Below, in pieces: positions 26,118 to 34,328 of a DNA stretch of 64,000 bases. Source of the DNA: MGBC163016 sp964649145 (lineage in GTDB: Bacteria; Actinomycetota; Coriobacteriia; Coriobacteriales; Eggerthellaceae). Position 1 is the stretch's first letter. Every line of letters starts with the position of its first letter. Where the stretch lies: positions 4,958-68,957 of the forward strand of contig CAZYOQ010000007.1 of the NCBI GenBank assembly GCA_964649145.1. Direction: 5' to 3'. Under the pieces are notes generated by a model that had not been told where the DNA came from, did not search any database, and saw only the letters and a list, made by a program, of their open reading frames with translations. The translations under genes were made by a program, and so were the position numbers.

Positions 26118-26443
26118 AGAATTTGGGCGTATTTTCGAAATTGATTCAAGCTCTTTCCATCTTTATATAGATCGGTCGCCCTTTTCTTTAATAAATATAT
26201 GTGTTAGGTATTTTCTGATTATTATTCTGTCCATGTAAATCATGCCTTTGAGCTGGGCTACTTTCAGATTATGGAGCTGTTCTTCAATTCCGAAGAATAG
26301 CCATCTTTGCGTAAAACGCTATAAAACAAATTGCGCTAATAAGATGGATTAAGGGCAAACTTCCTAGACGGATTTTGCCCGCATTGATAAGATTTCGGTA
26401 TGCGATTTTCGCTTGATCGTGTTTCAAAGCGGGGGTTCAAATC
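26118..26443 (+). other. Gene-free A/T-rich spacer with one hairpin
   Basis: This 326-bp spacer before the beta-helix gene has no supportable gene. A GGGCAAA/TTTGCCC pair at 26353-26359 and 26374-26380 could form a 7-bp hairpin 64 bp before the start codon. The sequence just before the ATG has GCGGGGG instead of a standard ribosome site. Confidence 0.5.
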
Positions 26444-28243
26444 ATGAGCAGAACGATACAATGGGTCTCAAAGGCCGCAATGTTTATAGCAATCGGATTG
26501 ATTGCTGCGATTATGTCTTTCACTACAGCGGAGGCAACAACTGTCACGGTTACTCCGACCAGCGGATCTGTGGCCAAGTCCATTCAGGCCGAGCTCGATA
26601 AGTCGGCAACGCTTGGAACTAAGTCCGACCCGTATGTGGTCAATGTCAAAGCAGGTTCATATACCTTGGAATATGGCCTAAAACTCTACAGCAACGTCAC
26701 TTTGAATTTGTCAGGTGTCACGTTCAAATTAAGTGCTAACACCGACTCTAACATGCTCAAAGTCGGTGAGACCTCTGACACTAAATCGGGATACTACTAT
26801 CAAAACATCACAGTCAATGGTGGAACTTTCGACGCTAACAAGAATTCGGTGACGGCACTCAAGGTTGCTCATGCAAAAAACGTCACGTTCAACAAAGTCA
26901 CGGCGCATAACACCAAAAACGCCCATCTTGTCGAAGTTGCAGGAACAGATGGCTTTACCGTAGATGGATGCAAGTTCTACAATCAGGCGCAAGACGCCAA
27001 GTCTTCTTCCCCATGCCCAGAAGCGATACAAATCGACATCCTTGTGCAGAAACACATGAGCGGCTACCGCTCCGAGGCGCTTCCCATGAAGAATGTCACT
27101 GTGCAGAATTGCACGTTCAAAAACGTCCCTCGCGGCGTTGGAAGCCATACGGCCGTTTTGAACGACTGGGTGGAAAACGTGAAGATATTGAACAACACTT
27201 TCACCAGCTGTAAAAGCGCTGCGATCCAGACGCTTTACTACAAGAACTGCGTGATCGAGGGCAACACGATATCGAGCGCGCCTCGCGGCATCATCGTCTA
27301 TACCGTGAACACCAAAGGCGTATTCTTCGCCTCCACTTTGGCGAAAGAAGGGGGAAGTTCGACTAGCATTTCAAGCAAATATGTGAAGCCCTCTTCCAAC
27401 CAGAAAATCGTCATCAGAAACAACAAGATCACGATCAAGGGGTCTGATATATTCGCAGACTCCGAAAACGAGGGCATCATGGTCAGTGGCTTCAACTTCA
27501 CGTCCGCTCTTAAAAAGAGCAGCGCCACCGATGCGATACCGAAGGGAAATTACTTCGCAAGCGGGGCAACCATTGAAGGAAACACCATAAGCACGATAGG
27601 TCACGGCATCCGTCTAAGCGATGCACGCAATTGCAAGGTGCTGAACAACAAGGTCACCTATGTTAAAGGCAAGACCGGTAACCTTTATGGAATTCAGCTT
27701 ATCAATGCTGCGACCAACAATACTATTACCGGCAATAAGATCAAGGCTCGCACTAACGGCATCTTTGTCACTACCAAATCCTCGGCGAAGCTGATTGAAG
27801 GGAACACCATTACAAGCGCCGGCAAGTATGGCATAGCGATCGAGAAGGCATCTGCGACCACCATCAAGAGCAACGTGATCAAAAAAGCTGTAACCAACGG
27901 CATCTATGCCTTGCGCAGCAGCAAAGTAACAAACATCACCAAGAACACCATAAACAACGTGACTAAAGGTTCAGCGATCAATATCGACTTGAAGTCGACC
28001 GCTAAGAAAATCGAGGGCAACACCATCAAGAAGGCGAAGCTTAGCGGAATCTTCGTTCACAAGAGCTCGAAATCGACCCTGATAAGCAAAAATAAGATCT
28101 CCGGCGTCAAAAAGTACGGCATTTTCGTCGAAGATAAATCGAAAGTGAGCAAGATCACCCGCAACACCATCAATGTTGCGAAAGATAGGGCCATAGTTGT
28201 AAGAAGTGGCACCAGCAAGACTAGCGGCAATAAAACGAAGTAA
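26444..28243 (+). CDS. Secreted right-handed parallel beta-helix protein
   Basis: The 599-residue protein starts with a signal peptide (about residues 1-31: charged MSRTIQWVSK, hydrophobic AAMFIAIGLIAAIMSF, cleavage near TAEA-T). The rest is a pectate-lyase-like beta-helix. Repeated coils of roughly 22-24 residues carry the pattern N-x-I-x-G-N-x-I-x-x-A-x-x-x-G-I, clearest from residue 390 to the end. A PbH1-type lyase, glycosidase or adhesin role is possible; no catalytic residues can be assigned. The C terminus is Lys/Ser/Thr rich and lacks an LPxTG anchor. It is followed by a strong terminator. Confidence 0.85.
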   Translation: MSRTIQWVSKAAMFIAIGLIAAIMSFTTAEATTVTVTPTSGSVAKSIQAELDKSATLGTKSDPYVVNVKAGSYTLEYGLKLYSNVTLNLSGVTFKLSANTDSNMLKVGETSDTKSGYYYQNITVNGGTFDANKNSVTALKVAHAKNVTFNKVTAHNTKNAHLVEVAGTDGFTVDGCKFYNQAQDAKSSSPCPEAIQIDILVQKHMSGYRSEALPMKNVTVQNCTFKNVPRGVGSHTAVLNDWVENVKILNNTFTSCKSAAIQTLYYKNCVIEGNTISSAPRGIIVYTVNTKGVFFASTLAKEGGSSTSISSKYVKPSSNQKIVIRNNKITIKGSDIFADSENEGIMVSGFNFTSALKKSSATDAIPKGNYFASGATIEGNTISTIGHGIRLSDARNCKVLNNKVTYVKGKTGNLYGIQLINAATNNTITGNKIKARTNGIFVTTKSSAKLIEGNTITSAGKYGIAIEKASATTIKSNVIKKAVTNGIYALRSSKVTNITKNTINNVTKGSAINIDLKSTAKKIEGNTIKKAKLSGIFVHKSSKSTLISKNKISGVKKYGIFVEDKSKVSKITRNTINVAKDRAIVVRSGTSKTSGNKTK

Positions 28244-28267
28244 GAATAGATATATAAGCCTTATATA

Positions 28268-28308
28268 GAAAGATCCGCAACGGCTACTCGTTGCGGATCT
28301 TTCTTTTT
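28268..28308 (+). terminator. Strong rho-independent terminator after the beta-helix gene
   Basis: A 15-bp perfect stem (GAAAGATCCGCAACG with CGTTGCGGATCTTTC), a 6-nt loop and TTTTT directly after it lie 25 bp downstream of the stop codon. Confidence 0.95.
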
Positions 28309-28482
28309 ATGCGTCTGAGGCCGTGCTTGATCAAAGACGGGTTTTGCTCGATGGCGCTTCTGGAAGCACCGCATGGGCCGAAAACTCCGATGCCTTCATA
28401 CGATGGGACTGCCGAAGAGCATGCCAGGCGCATCATCGATCTTGTGGTGGCTGACAACCCAATCGGAAGGAAGGTGGCTTGA
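28309..28482 (+). pseudogene. Small unrecognised ORF, possible gene remnant
   Basis: A 57-codon frame opens at ATG 28309 at the foot of the preceding terminator and closes at 28482. Its product (with EAPHGPKTPMPSYDGTAEEH and RRIIDLVVADN) has a protein-like composition, but I recognise no family and see no ribosome site. It lies between the terminator and an inverted copy of the 140-bp repeat, so it may be the residue of a gene disrupted by repeat insertion. Confidence 0.3.
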
Positions 28483-28514
28483 GAGATGGTCGTTCTGTAA
28501 AAAAGCCGTTCCCT

Positions 28515-28654
28515 TCGCTTTTCGAACATTCTTGAGCAGATGGGCGTTTTTTGAGAAGCGGGTTTGCGAGGACTGTTTGAGCACGCGAAGCGTGCGAGTT
28601 CCGCAGCAGCTTCGATAAAAAACGTCCATCGGGTGCGAAAGCAGTGAGAAAACG
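28515..28654 (-). repeat. Inverted copy of the 140-bp repeat core
   Basis: The reverse complement of this stretch matches 24230-24369 and 24424-24563 over 140 bp without a mismatch that I can see. It is preceded, 15 bp to the left and on the plus strand, by the 15-mer GATGGTCGTTCTGTA (28485-28499) that also starts each 194-bp unit. Confidence 0.93.
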
Positions 28655-28692
28655 AAGGAAATGACTTTTTTCTATGAGCCAGAATATCGTTT

Positions 28693-28767
28693 AACGTCCA
28701 GCGGGTACGAAACCAGCGAGAAATCAGGAGACAGTTCGCCTATCAAAGGCTGCAGGTCGCCTATGAG
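28693..28767 (-). repeat. Diverged partial relative of the repeat element
   Basis: Bases 28693-28725 match the end of the inverted core (AACGTCCATCGGGTGCGAAA version) with about five changes. GGCTGCAGGTCG at 28749-28760 matches the flank that follows each core in the tandem copies. It looks like an older, partly decayed copy with rearranged ends. Confidence 0.6.
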
Positions 28768-28769
28768 AA

Positions 28770-28793
28770 AGAAGGCCGCTTAAGCGGCCTTCT
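28770..28793 (-). terminator. 24-bp palindromic terminator of htpG
   Basis: AGAAGGCCGCTT/AAGCGGCCTTCT is a perfect 24-bp inverted repeat 7 bp after the htpG stop. On the minus strand it runs into TTCTC. It could also block transcription coming from the island side. Confidence 0.85.
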
Positions 28794-28800
28794 TGATAAG

Positions 28801-30813
28801 TTATTTCATCAAGCTAGCAATAGATTGGCTAAACTTCAGTGGGTCATCAATCGGGAGTCCTTCAACAAGCAGCGCCTGGTCATATAAAATCTTTGTGTAC
28901 TTCTCTATCTTTTCAGTGTCGCCTGATTCTTGTGCGCTGCGCAGCGTCTCAAAGACTTCGTGCTTGGGGTTTACTTCCATGACGATATGGATGTCGGGTA
29001 CCTCTTCGTCAGCTCCACCTGGTTGATGCTTGAAGATTTGTGCCATTTGGAGCGATACGGCGCCTTCAGTTGTGAGGACAACTGGTGCGTCGGTGAGGCG
29101 GGTAGATACTGTGACCTTTTCCACTTTGCCTTCCAGCGCGTCTTTCATGACTTCGAACAGGTCGGAGTTTTCTTCGGTGGTCTTTTCGGCCTCTTTCTTT
29201 TCTTCCTCGCTTGTAAGACCAAGGTCTTCAGAGCTCACATTTTTTAGCATGAAGTTTTTTGGCTGCTCTTGGTTGCCTTCATCATCGAATGTAACAAGCT
29301 TTTCAGATGAGTAGCTGCCAAGTGCCATCATGCAGAATTCGTCAACGTCTTGATCGCAAAGGAGCACGTCGTAGCCCTTAGCAAGAACGGTTGTGACTAT
29401 TGGCATCTGAGAGAGGCGTTCAATTGAGTCGCCCGCGGCGAAGTATATCGCTTCTGCATCTTCTGGTGCGTCGGTCACATATTCTTCAAGAGTGACCATC
29501 TTCTTCTGCTTTGCCGAATAGAAGATAAGCAGGTTTTCGAGCGTAGATTTCGCCATGCCATATGAAGAATACAGGCCATACTTGATGCCGCGGCCAAACT
29601 CTTTGAAGAATTTTTCGTAGGTCTCACGGTCGTCTGCCAGCATGTTTTCAAGTTCGCTTTTGATCTTTTTCTCAAGGCGACGCTCTATTGCACGAAGTTG
29701 CGAATTATGCTGGAGTGTTTCGCGCGAGATGTTGAGCGTGAGGTCTGCCGAGTCGACCACGCCACGCACGAAGTTGAAGTAATCGGGAACAAGCTCTTCA
29801 CACTTGTCTTGGATTAGCACGCCAGAGCTATAGAGTGCAAGCCCTTTCTTGTAATCCTTTGAATACATGTCATAAGGCGCATGCCCTGGAACAAACATGA
29901 GCGCATCGTATGTAAGCGTGCCTTCCGCGTGAAGGCTAACTGTTCTGATTGGGTCTTCAAAATCGTGGAAGTCTGTCTTGTAAAACTCATTGTATTCGTC
30001 TTGTGTGACTTCGCTTTTCTTGCGCTTCCAGATTGGGATCATCGAGTTTATGGTTTCAATCTCTTTATATGTTTCGTATTCAGGTTTGCAGTCGTCATCG
30101 GCGTCTTCAGGTTTTGGAAGCTCACGGCTCTTTTCGACTTCCATTTGGATGGGGTAGCGAACATAGTTGCTGTATTTTTTGATCAGGCTGCGAAGGCCTT
30201 GCTCACTTGCGTAGGTGTCGTAATATTCGTCACCATCGTTATCTTTCAGATGGACTATCACGTCGGTTCCGTGAGTATCGCGCTTGGCCGTTTTTATCTC
30301 GTAGCCGTCTATTCCGTTGGATTCCCAAGCGTTAGCTTCATCTGTGCCGTATGCTTTCGAAACTACGCGCACATTATTCCCAACCATGAACGCGGAATAG
30401 AAACCAACCCCAAACTGGCCGATAATGTCGACATCTGCGATGTCTTGGGATGTTTTGTCGGCTAGTCCTTCTTCGTCCTTTGCATTGGCGTTTTCTGCGG
30501 CTTGTGTGGCCTTGAATTCCATGGAATCGGAATGCGCAATAGTGCCTAGGTTCTTGTCGAGTTCGTCTTTTGTCATGCCGATGCCGTTGTCAGAGACGGT
30601 CACAGTGCGAGCATCTTTGTCGTATGAAATAGTGATAGCAAGGTCTGCTCGGTTGATTTCTACGTTCTTGTCGGTCAAGCTGCGGAAATAGAGTTTGTCT
30701 ACCGCATCAGATGCGTTGGAGATTAACTCGCGAAGAAATATCTCCTTGTTCGTATAAATGGAATTGATCATGAGATCAAGCAGTTTTTTCGACTCGGTTT
30801 TGAATTTTCTCAT
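28801..30813 (-). CDS. htpG: HtpG (Hsp90) molecular chaperone
   Basis: The 670-residue cytosolic ATP-dependent chaperone dimer has the GHKL ATPase domain at the N terminus: NSIYTNKEIFLRELISNASDA, then VSDNGIGMTKDEL (near residues 75-87) and GQFGVGFYSAFMV. The middle domain includes GVVDSADLTLNISRETLQ, and the C-terminal dimerisation domain follows with an acidic EEEKKEAEKTTEEN linker near 550. Length is slightly above E. coli HtpG (624). AAAAGGA lies just before the ATG. The upstream CIRCE and consensus promoter indicate HrcA-controlled heat-shock expression. Confidence 0.98.
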   Translation of the reverse strand: MRKFKTESKKLLDLMINSIYTNKEIFLRELISNASDAVDKLYFRSLTDKNVEINRADLAITISYDKDARTVTVSDNGIGMTKDELDKNLGTIAHSDSMEFKATQAAENANAKDEEGLADKTSQDIADVDIIGQFGVGFYSAFMVGNNVRVVSKAYGTDEANAWESNGIDGYEIKTAKRDTHGTDVIVHLKDNDGDEYYDTYASEQGLRSLIKKYSNYVRYPIQMEVEKSRELPKPEDADDDCKPEYETYKEIETINSMIPIWKRKKSEVTQDEYNEFYKTDFHDFEDPIRTVSLHAEGTLTYDALMFVPGHAPYDMYSKDYKKGLALYSSGVLIQDKCEELVPDYFNFVRGVVDSADLTLNISRETLQHNSQLRAIERRLEKKIKSELENMLADDRETYEKFFKEFGRGIKYGLYSSYGMAKSTLENLLIFYSAKQKKMVTLEEYVTDAPEDAEAIYFAAGDSIERLSQMPIVTTVLAKGYDVLLCDQDVDEFCMMALGSYSSEKLVTFDDEGNQEQPKNFMLKNVSSEDLGLTSEEEKKEAEKTTEENSDLFEVMKDALEGKVEKVTVSTRLTDAPVVLTTEGAVSLQMAQIFKHQPGGADEEVPDIHIVMEVNPKHEVFETLRSAQESGDTEKIEKYTKILYDQALLVEGLPIDDPLKFSQSIASLMK

Positions 30814-30865
30814 TTGCGCGTTCCTTTTCTTTCTTGTTTGCTACGCTAATGCTTCGAATATGCAA

Positions 30866-30892
30866 TTAGCACTCTAAAGTTTCGAGTGCTAA
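30866..30892. promoter_or_regulatory. CIRCE element (HrcA operator)
   Basis: TTAGCACTC, nine bases, GAGTGCTAA: a perfect match to the CIRCE consensus. It lies 53-79 bp upstream of the htpG start and immediately after its -10 box, covering the expected transcription start. HrcA binding there would block initiation. Confidence 0.97.
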
Positions 30893-30919
30893 TTATAGAA
30901 TGCGAATTGATGATGTCAA
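30892..30919 (-). promoter_or_regulatory. Consensus sigma-A promoter of htpG
   Basis: On the minus strand TTGACA (30914-30919) and TATAAT (30892-30897) are both perfect consensus, with a 16-bp spacer. The -10 box abuts the CIRCE. Confidence 0.92.
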
Positions 30920-30939
30920 GGCACAAGAGCAGCGCTAGC

Positions 30940-30967
30940 TAGACCAAAGCCGCAAAGAATGTATAAT
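30940..30967 (+). promoter_or_regulatory. Promoter giving a leaderless dehydratase-activase transcript
   Basis: TAGACC (30940-30945), a 16-bp spacer and TATAAT (30962-30967) stand only 8 bp before the ATG at 30976. Transcription would begin at or within 1-2 nt of the start codon, and no ribosome site exists. Confidence 0.6.
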
Positions 30968-30975
30968 CACCAAAC

Positions 30976-32046
30976 ATGAGTTATTGCGACATCAAAACCA
31001 TCGGAATTCCTAGAGCCCTTCTTTGGTACAAGTACGGAAGGCACTGGCAGACCTTCTTTGAGCTTTTGGGCTTTACGGTTCTTGTTAGCGACGTAAGCGA
31101 TAAGGCAATATTCGATGAAGGCGAGCGACGGTCGTCTGACGAGGTTTGCCTGGCATCCAAAATGTATCTGGGTCATGTTGCACAGTTGATAGGGAAGTGC
31201 GACGCAATTTTTGTTCCTAATCACGACAGTTGTGACGTTCGAGCAGGCTTCTGCACAAAATACCAGTCTCTGCCCGACATGGTTGCAGCTACGTTTCGAG
31301 ACGACTATGTGCGCATCCTTACCATTCACATCGAACGGGCAATGGATCAAAAGCGTACGCGTCGCGCATATGTGGATTTCGCCATACACGAACTTGGCGC
31401 AACGCCCAAGGCCGCGCTTTCTGCTTATCGCAAGTCCACGGCGTTTCTTCGTGCATACGAGCGGCGCGTTGCAAACCATCAGGAGGAAACTTTCAAGTTG
31501 CTTGCAACTTACAAGAAATTGCTTGAAAAAGATAAGTCTGGAAGCGAAAGCGCGCCTTTAACGATCCTTCTTGTAGGACACCCCTATGTTACACACGATG
31601 ACTATATCTCTGGTGACATCAAAGACGCCATAGAAGCTATGGGGGCAGTACTTATATATGCTGATGAAAGCGACCATTCTTCTTGCTTTAAGCGCAGCTT
31701 TGAATTCTCGGATACTCTTCCCTGGATAATCAATCGCGAACTTGTAGGTTCTATACTGAACAACCTTAGCCGCATAGATGGCATCGTATTGCTGTCGGCA
31801 TTTCCGTGCGGGCCTGATTCCATGTTCGACGATGCGGTTATGCGCAAAATCAATGACGTTCCCGTGCTGAATCTTATGATCGATTCTCAAAGTGGAAGTG
31901 CTGGCGTGCAAACAAGGATTGAAAGTTTCATCGATATTCTGCATTTCCAGGGGAAAGGGTCATATCTTGCGGAAAAGGTCGACAGTGCTGGTAGCGCCGA
32001 GCCTGCCAGCGCTGGCTCCGCAGCCAAAATAGGAGGCGCGCGATGA
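30976..32046 (+). CDS. DUF2229-type 2-hydroxyacyl-CoA dehydratase-related protein
   Basis: The 356-residue protein resembles the DUF2229 (CoA enzyme activase-associated) domain. It opens IGIPRALLWYKYGRHWQTFFELLGF and carries conserved cysteines in DEVCLASKMYLGHV, NHDSCDVRAGFC and SAFPCGPDS that could bind an iron-sulfur cluster. In many Firmicutes this domain is part of one very large protein that also contains the activase and HgdB-like parts; here it is a separate gene. It overlaps the next gene by 4 bp. The C terminus is a low-complexity Ala/Gly/Ser repeat. The reaction is unknown. Confidence 0.8.
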   Translation: MSYCDIKTIGIPRALLWYKYGRHWQTFFELLGFTVLVSDVSDKAIFDEGERRSSDEVCLASKMYLGHVAQLIGKCDAIFVPNHDSCDVRAGFCTKYQSLPDMVAATFRDDYVRILTIHIERAMDQKRTRRAYVDFAIHELGATPKAALSAYRKSTAFLRAYERRVANHQEETFKLLATYKKLLEKDKSGSESAPLTILLVGHPYVTHDDYISGDIKDAIEAMGAVLIYADESDHSSCFKRSFEFSDTLPWIINRELVGSILNNLSRIDGIVLLSAFPCGPDSMFDDAVMRKINDVPVLNLMIDSQSGSAGVQTRIESFIDILHFQGKGSYLAEKVDSAGSAEPASAGSAAKIGGAR

Positions 32047-33221
32047 GCGCAAACGAAGCCATCCTTGGTGGGAATGTCGAAGACCCAAAGCTTGCTAAAT
32101 TCATTTCCAAGCACCTGAAAAAACCGGAGAGGCATCCCAAAAAAGACTCCCATAAAAACACTAAAGTCGCGGTATTTCGGTATGCCTACTATCAGCCTTT
32201 GTTCAAGTTTTTTGTCGAACAGGTTTTGGATTGCGAATACATTTGGCTTCCGGAGGCTACAAGGCGCACGATGGATCTTGGCATCAAATACTCTACTGAC
32301 TACGTTTGCACGCCTTTCAAACACATGATGGGCGACTATATCGAGGCGCTTGAGCTAGGAGCCGATTTACTCGTTCAAGTTGGGGGTCCTTGTAGGCTGG
32401 GCTTTTATGGCGAGATGCAAGAGAGCATATTGCGCGATGAGGGCTACGAGTTTACTATGCTCAACTTCTCTCATGGAATCGAGCAAGGCTATGTGGGGTG
32501 GGCCAAAGAGGTCTTGCGGCTCGTGAACCCCGATATCGATCTTCCTCATGGAATTAAACAGCTATTGGTTTGTGCGCCGTTTATGGATGCGCTTGATAAT
32601 GTGCGCGACTACTATATGGCAAATGGCGGGTTCGAGCTTGAACCGGGGGCATATAAGCAGGCGTGGAATGCGGCCTTAGACGATTTTTCTGCATGCGAAA
32701 CGAAAGCTGATGTTTTGGCTGCTCGCAACAAAGCACTTGATCGCATGCGCGCCATCCCGATAAACAAACCCGATAACCCCATTCGAATAGGTATTGTGGG
32801 CGAGCTTTATACCGCGATAGATGAGCACAGCAACTTGGGGCTAGACGAGAAGCTTATGAATATGGGTGTCGAGCTTCATCGCGAGCTGAACTTCTCGAAT
32901 CGCTACCTTCACTACAATGAAAACAACAGGCGTAAATCTATATCTGATTACGTGCGCTTCGATGCAGGTCCTACTTCCACGCTTACGCTGCAAGCTGCCA
33001 AAAAATATGCGGAAGAAGGATTTAACGGCGTCGTTCACGCAAAATGTGCTGGATGCACGCCCGAGATTGACTGCATCCCAATACTTCGTCGAATATCAGA
33101 GGACTTCCACATGCCAATGTTGTTTCTTACATACGATACAGAGACAAGCGACACGGGCTTAATGACGCGCCTTGAGGCGTTTTATGACATGCTCGCAATG
33201 TCGAGGAATGCAAAAGCTTGA
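32043..33221 (+). CDS. 2-hydroxyacyl-CoA dehydratase-like (HgdB-type) subunit
   Basis: The 392-residue protein resembles the acyl-CoA dehydratase D-component fold. A Lys-rich start is followed by VAVFRYAYYQPLFKFFVEQ, then cysteine-containing segments STDYVCTPFKH, QVGGPCRLGFYGEMQ and HAKCAGCTPEIDCIP that could hold a 4Fe-4S cluster. It overlaps the upstream DUF2229 gene and ends 10 bp before the activase ATG, so the three proteins are expected to act together: the activase reduces this component with ATP. The substrate need not be a CoA ester. Confidence 0.82.
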   Translation: MSANEAILGGNVEDPKLAKFISKHLKKPERHPKKDSHKNTKVAVFRYAYYQPLFKFFVEQVLDCEYIWLPEATRRTMDLGIKYSTDYVCTPFKHMMGDYIEALELGADLLVQVGGPCRLGFYGEMQESILRDEGYEFTMLNFSHGIEQGYVGWAKEVLRLVNPDIDLPHGIKQLLVCAPFMDALDNVRDYYMANGGFELEPGAYKQAWNAALDDFSACETKADVLAARNKALDRMRAIPINKPDNPIRIGIVGELYTAIDEHSNLGLDEKLMNMGVELHRELNFSNRYLHYNENNRRKSISDYVRFDAGPTSTLTLQAAKKYAEEGFNGVVHAKCAGCTPEIDCIPILRRISEDFHMPMLFLTYDTETSDTGLMTRLEAFYDMLAMSRNAKA

Positions 33222-33231
33222 AAGTGTGGTT

Positions 33232-34209
33232 ATGGAAAAGGCGTTTTTGGGAATAGACATCGGTTCGATCTCGACCAAAGGAGTCTTGATTGATACGAAT
33301 CGAAATATTATTGCGCGCTCGTATCTTTGGACCGAAGGCGATCCATCTAATGCGGCAAAGCGCGTAGTTGGGGAGCTTTCTGATCAGGCAGGCCGTGATG
33401 TAGAGATCGTGGGTGCAGGCACTACAGGCTCAGCTAGGCGCCTTGTTGGGGCGATGCTTGGTGCTACGGTTGTGAAAAACGAGATTACGGCACATGCCGT
33501 CGGAACCACCTATGTTCACCCAGATGTTCGCACGATTCTTGAAATTGGCGGCCAAGATTCAAAAATTATTCTCATCGATAACGGCATAGCTATTGACTAT
33601 GCGATGAATACCTTATGCGCCGCTGGAACAGGTGCGTTTCTCTCAAGCCAGGCGCACAGGCTAGGTGTCGATGTCGAGGATTTCGGTGAGATCGCTCTTA
33701 CTTCAAAAAAGCCTGCAAACATTGCCGCTAGGTGTACGGTCTTTGCTGAATCTGACCTCGTACACAAGATACAGGTAGGCTATTTGCGAGAGGACATAAT
33801 CGCAGGTCTTTGCAATGCCGTTGCATCCAATTACCTAAATAATGTTGGCAAAGGGAAAAGGATTGAACCTCCTGTTGTCTTTCAAGGGGGAGTTTCTAAA
33901 AATGTTGGCGTAGTTCACGCTTTCGAAGAGCAGCTAGGTATGCCTGTTTTGGTAGATGCCGATGGGCACTTAATGGGTGCTTACGGGATAGCCCTTCTAG
34001 CGGCTGCAGAAGCGCCAATTGCAGGGGAGCACAAGATAGACCTTGAAGCCTTCCAGACTTTTGACTTCCTTACGCGTGAGGTCGAGTGCCAGAAATGTGC
34101 TAATCACTGTGAGATCATCTGCGTGTATAAGGACGGGACAATTATCGACTCATGGGGAAATCGCTGCGAGAAGGGCGAGATAGGCGCTTCGAAGGCTCAT
34201 AGCGCATGA
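33232..34209 (+). CDS. BadF/BcrA-type ATP-dependent activase
   Basis: The 325-residue ASKHA-fold ATPase has the phosphate-binding FLGIDIGSISTKGVLID at its start, ILEIGGQDSK near residue 100 and GGVSKNVGV near 225. The bridging cluster cysteines appear in NTLCAAGTGAFL and AARCTVFAESD. A C-terminal extension has CQKCANHCEI and a further Cys in NRCEKG, a possible additional iron-sulfur site absent from the classic HgdC (about 260 residues). The family injects an electron into 2-hydroxyacyl-CoA dehydratases. I choose ATG 33232; GTG 33226 and ATG 33208 are also in frame, and no ribosome site clearly decides. Confidence 0.88.
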   Translation: MEKAFLGIDIGSISTKGVLIDTNRNIIARSYLWTEGDPSNAAKRVVGELSDQAGRDVEIVGAGTTGSARRLVGAMLGATVVKNEITAHAVGTTYVHPDVRTILEIGGQDSKIILIDNGIAIDYAMNTLCAAGTGAFLSSQAHRLGVDVEDFGEIALTSKKPANIAARCTVFAESDLVHKIQVGYLREDIIAGLCNAVASNYLNNVGKGKRIEPPVVFQGGVSKNVGVVHAFEEQLGMPVLVDADGHLMGAYGIALLAAAEAPIAGEHKIDLEAFQTFDFLTREVECQKCANHCEIICVYKDGTIIDSWGNRCEKGEIGASKAHSA

Positions 34210-34328
34210 TCTAGCGCTTGTTGCTGCACTTGCTTTCAGCGATGCCTCGCGGTTATTTGTCTTGACATGCCCATATTTGCCGCAAGTTTTAATCAAGTAG
34301 GGTTTGGTTAAACCCATTTAGTGGGTGT

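Noticed and set aside
26425..26447. GGGGGTTCAAATC before the beta-helix gene as a tRNA 3' half
   Set aside because: No acceptor, D or anticodon arm can be matched upstream; it is only a T-loop-like string in the leader.
24197..28654. CRISPR array or IS element as explanation for the repeats
   Set aside because: There are only two direct copies of 194 bp without spacers and one inverted copy; no transposase or cas gene is present between or beside them.
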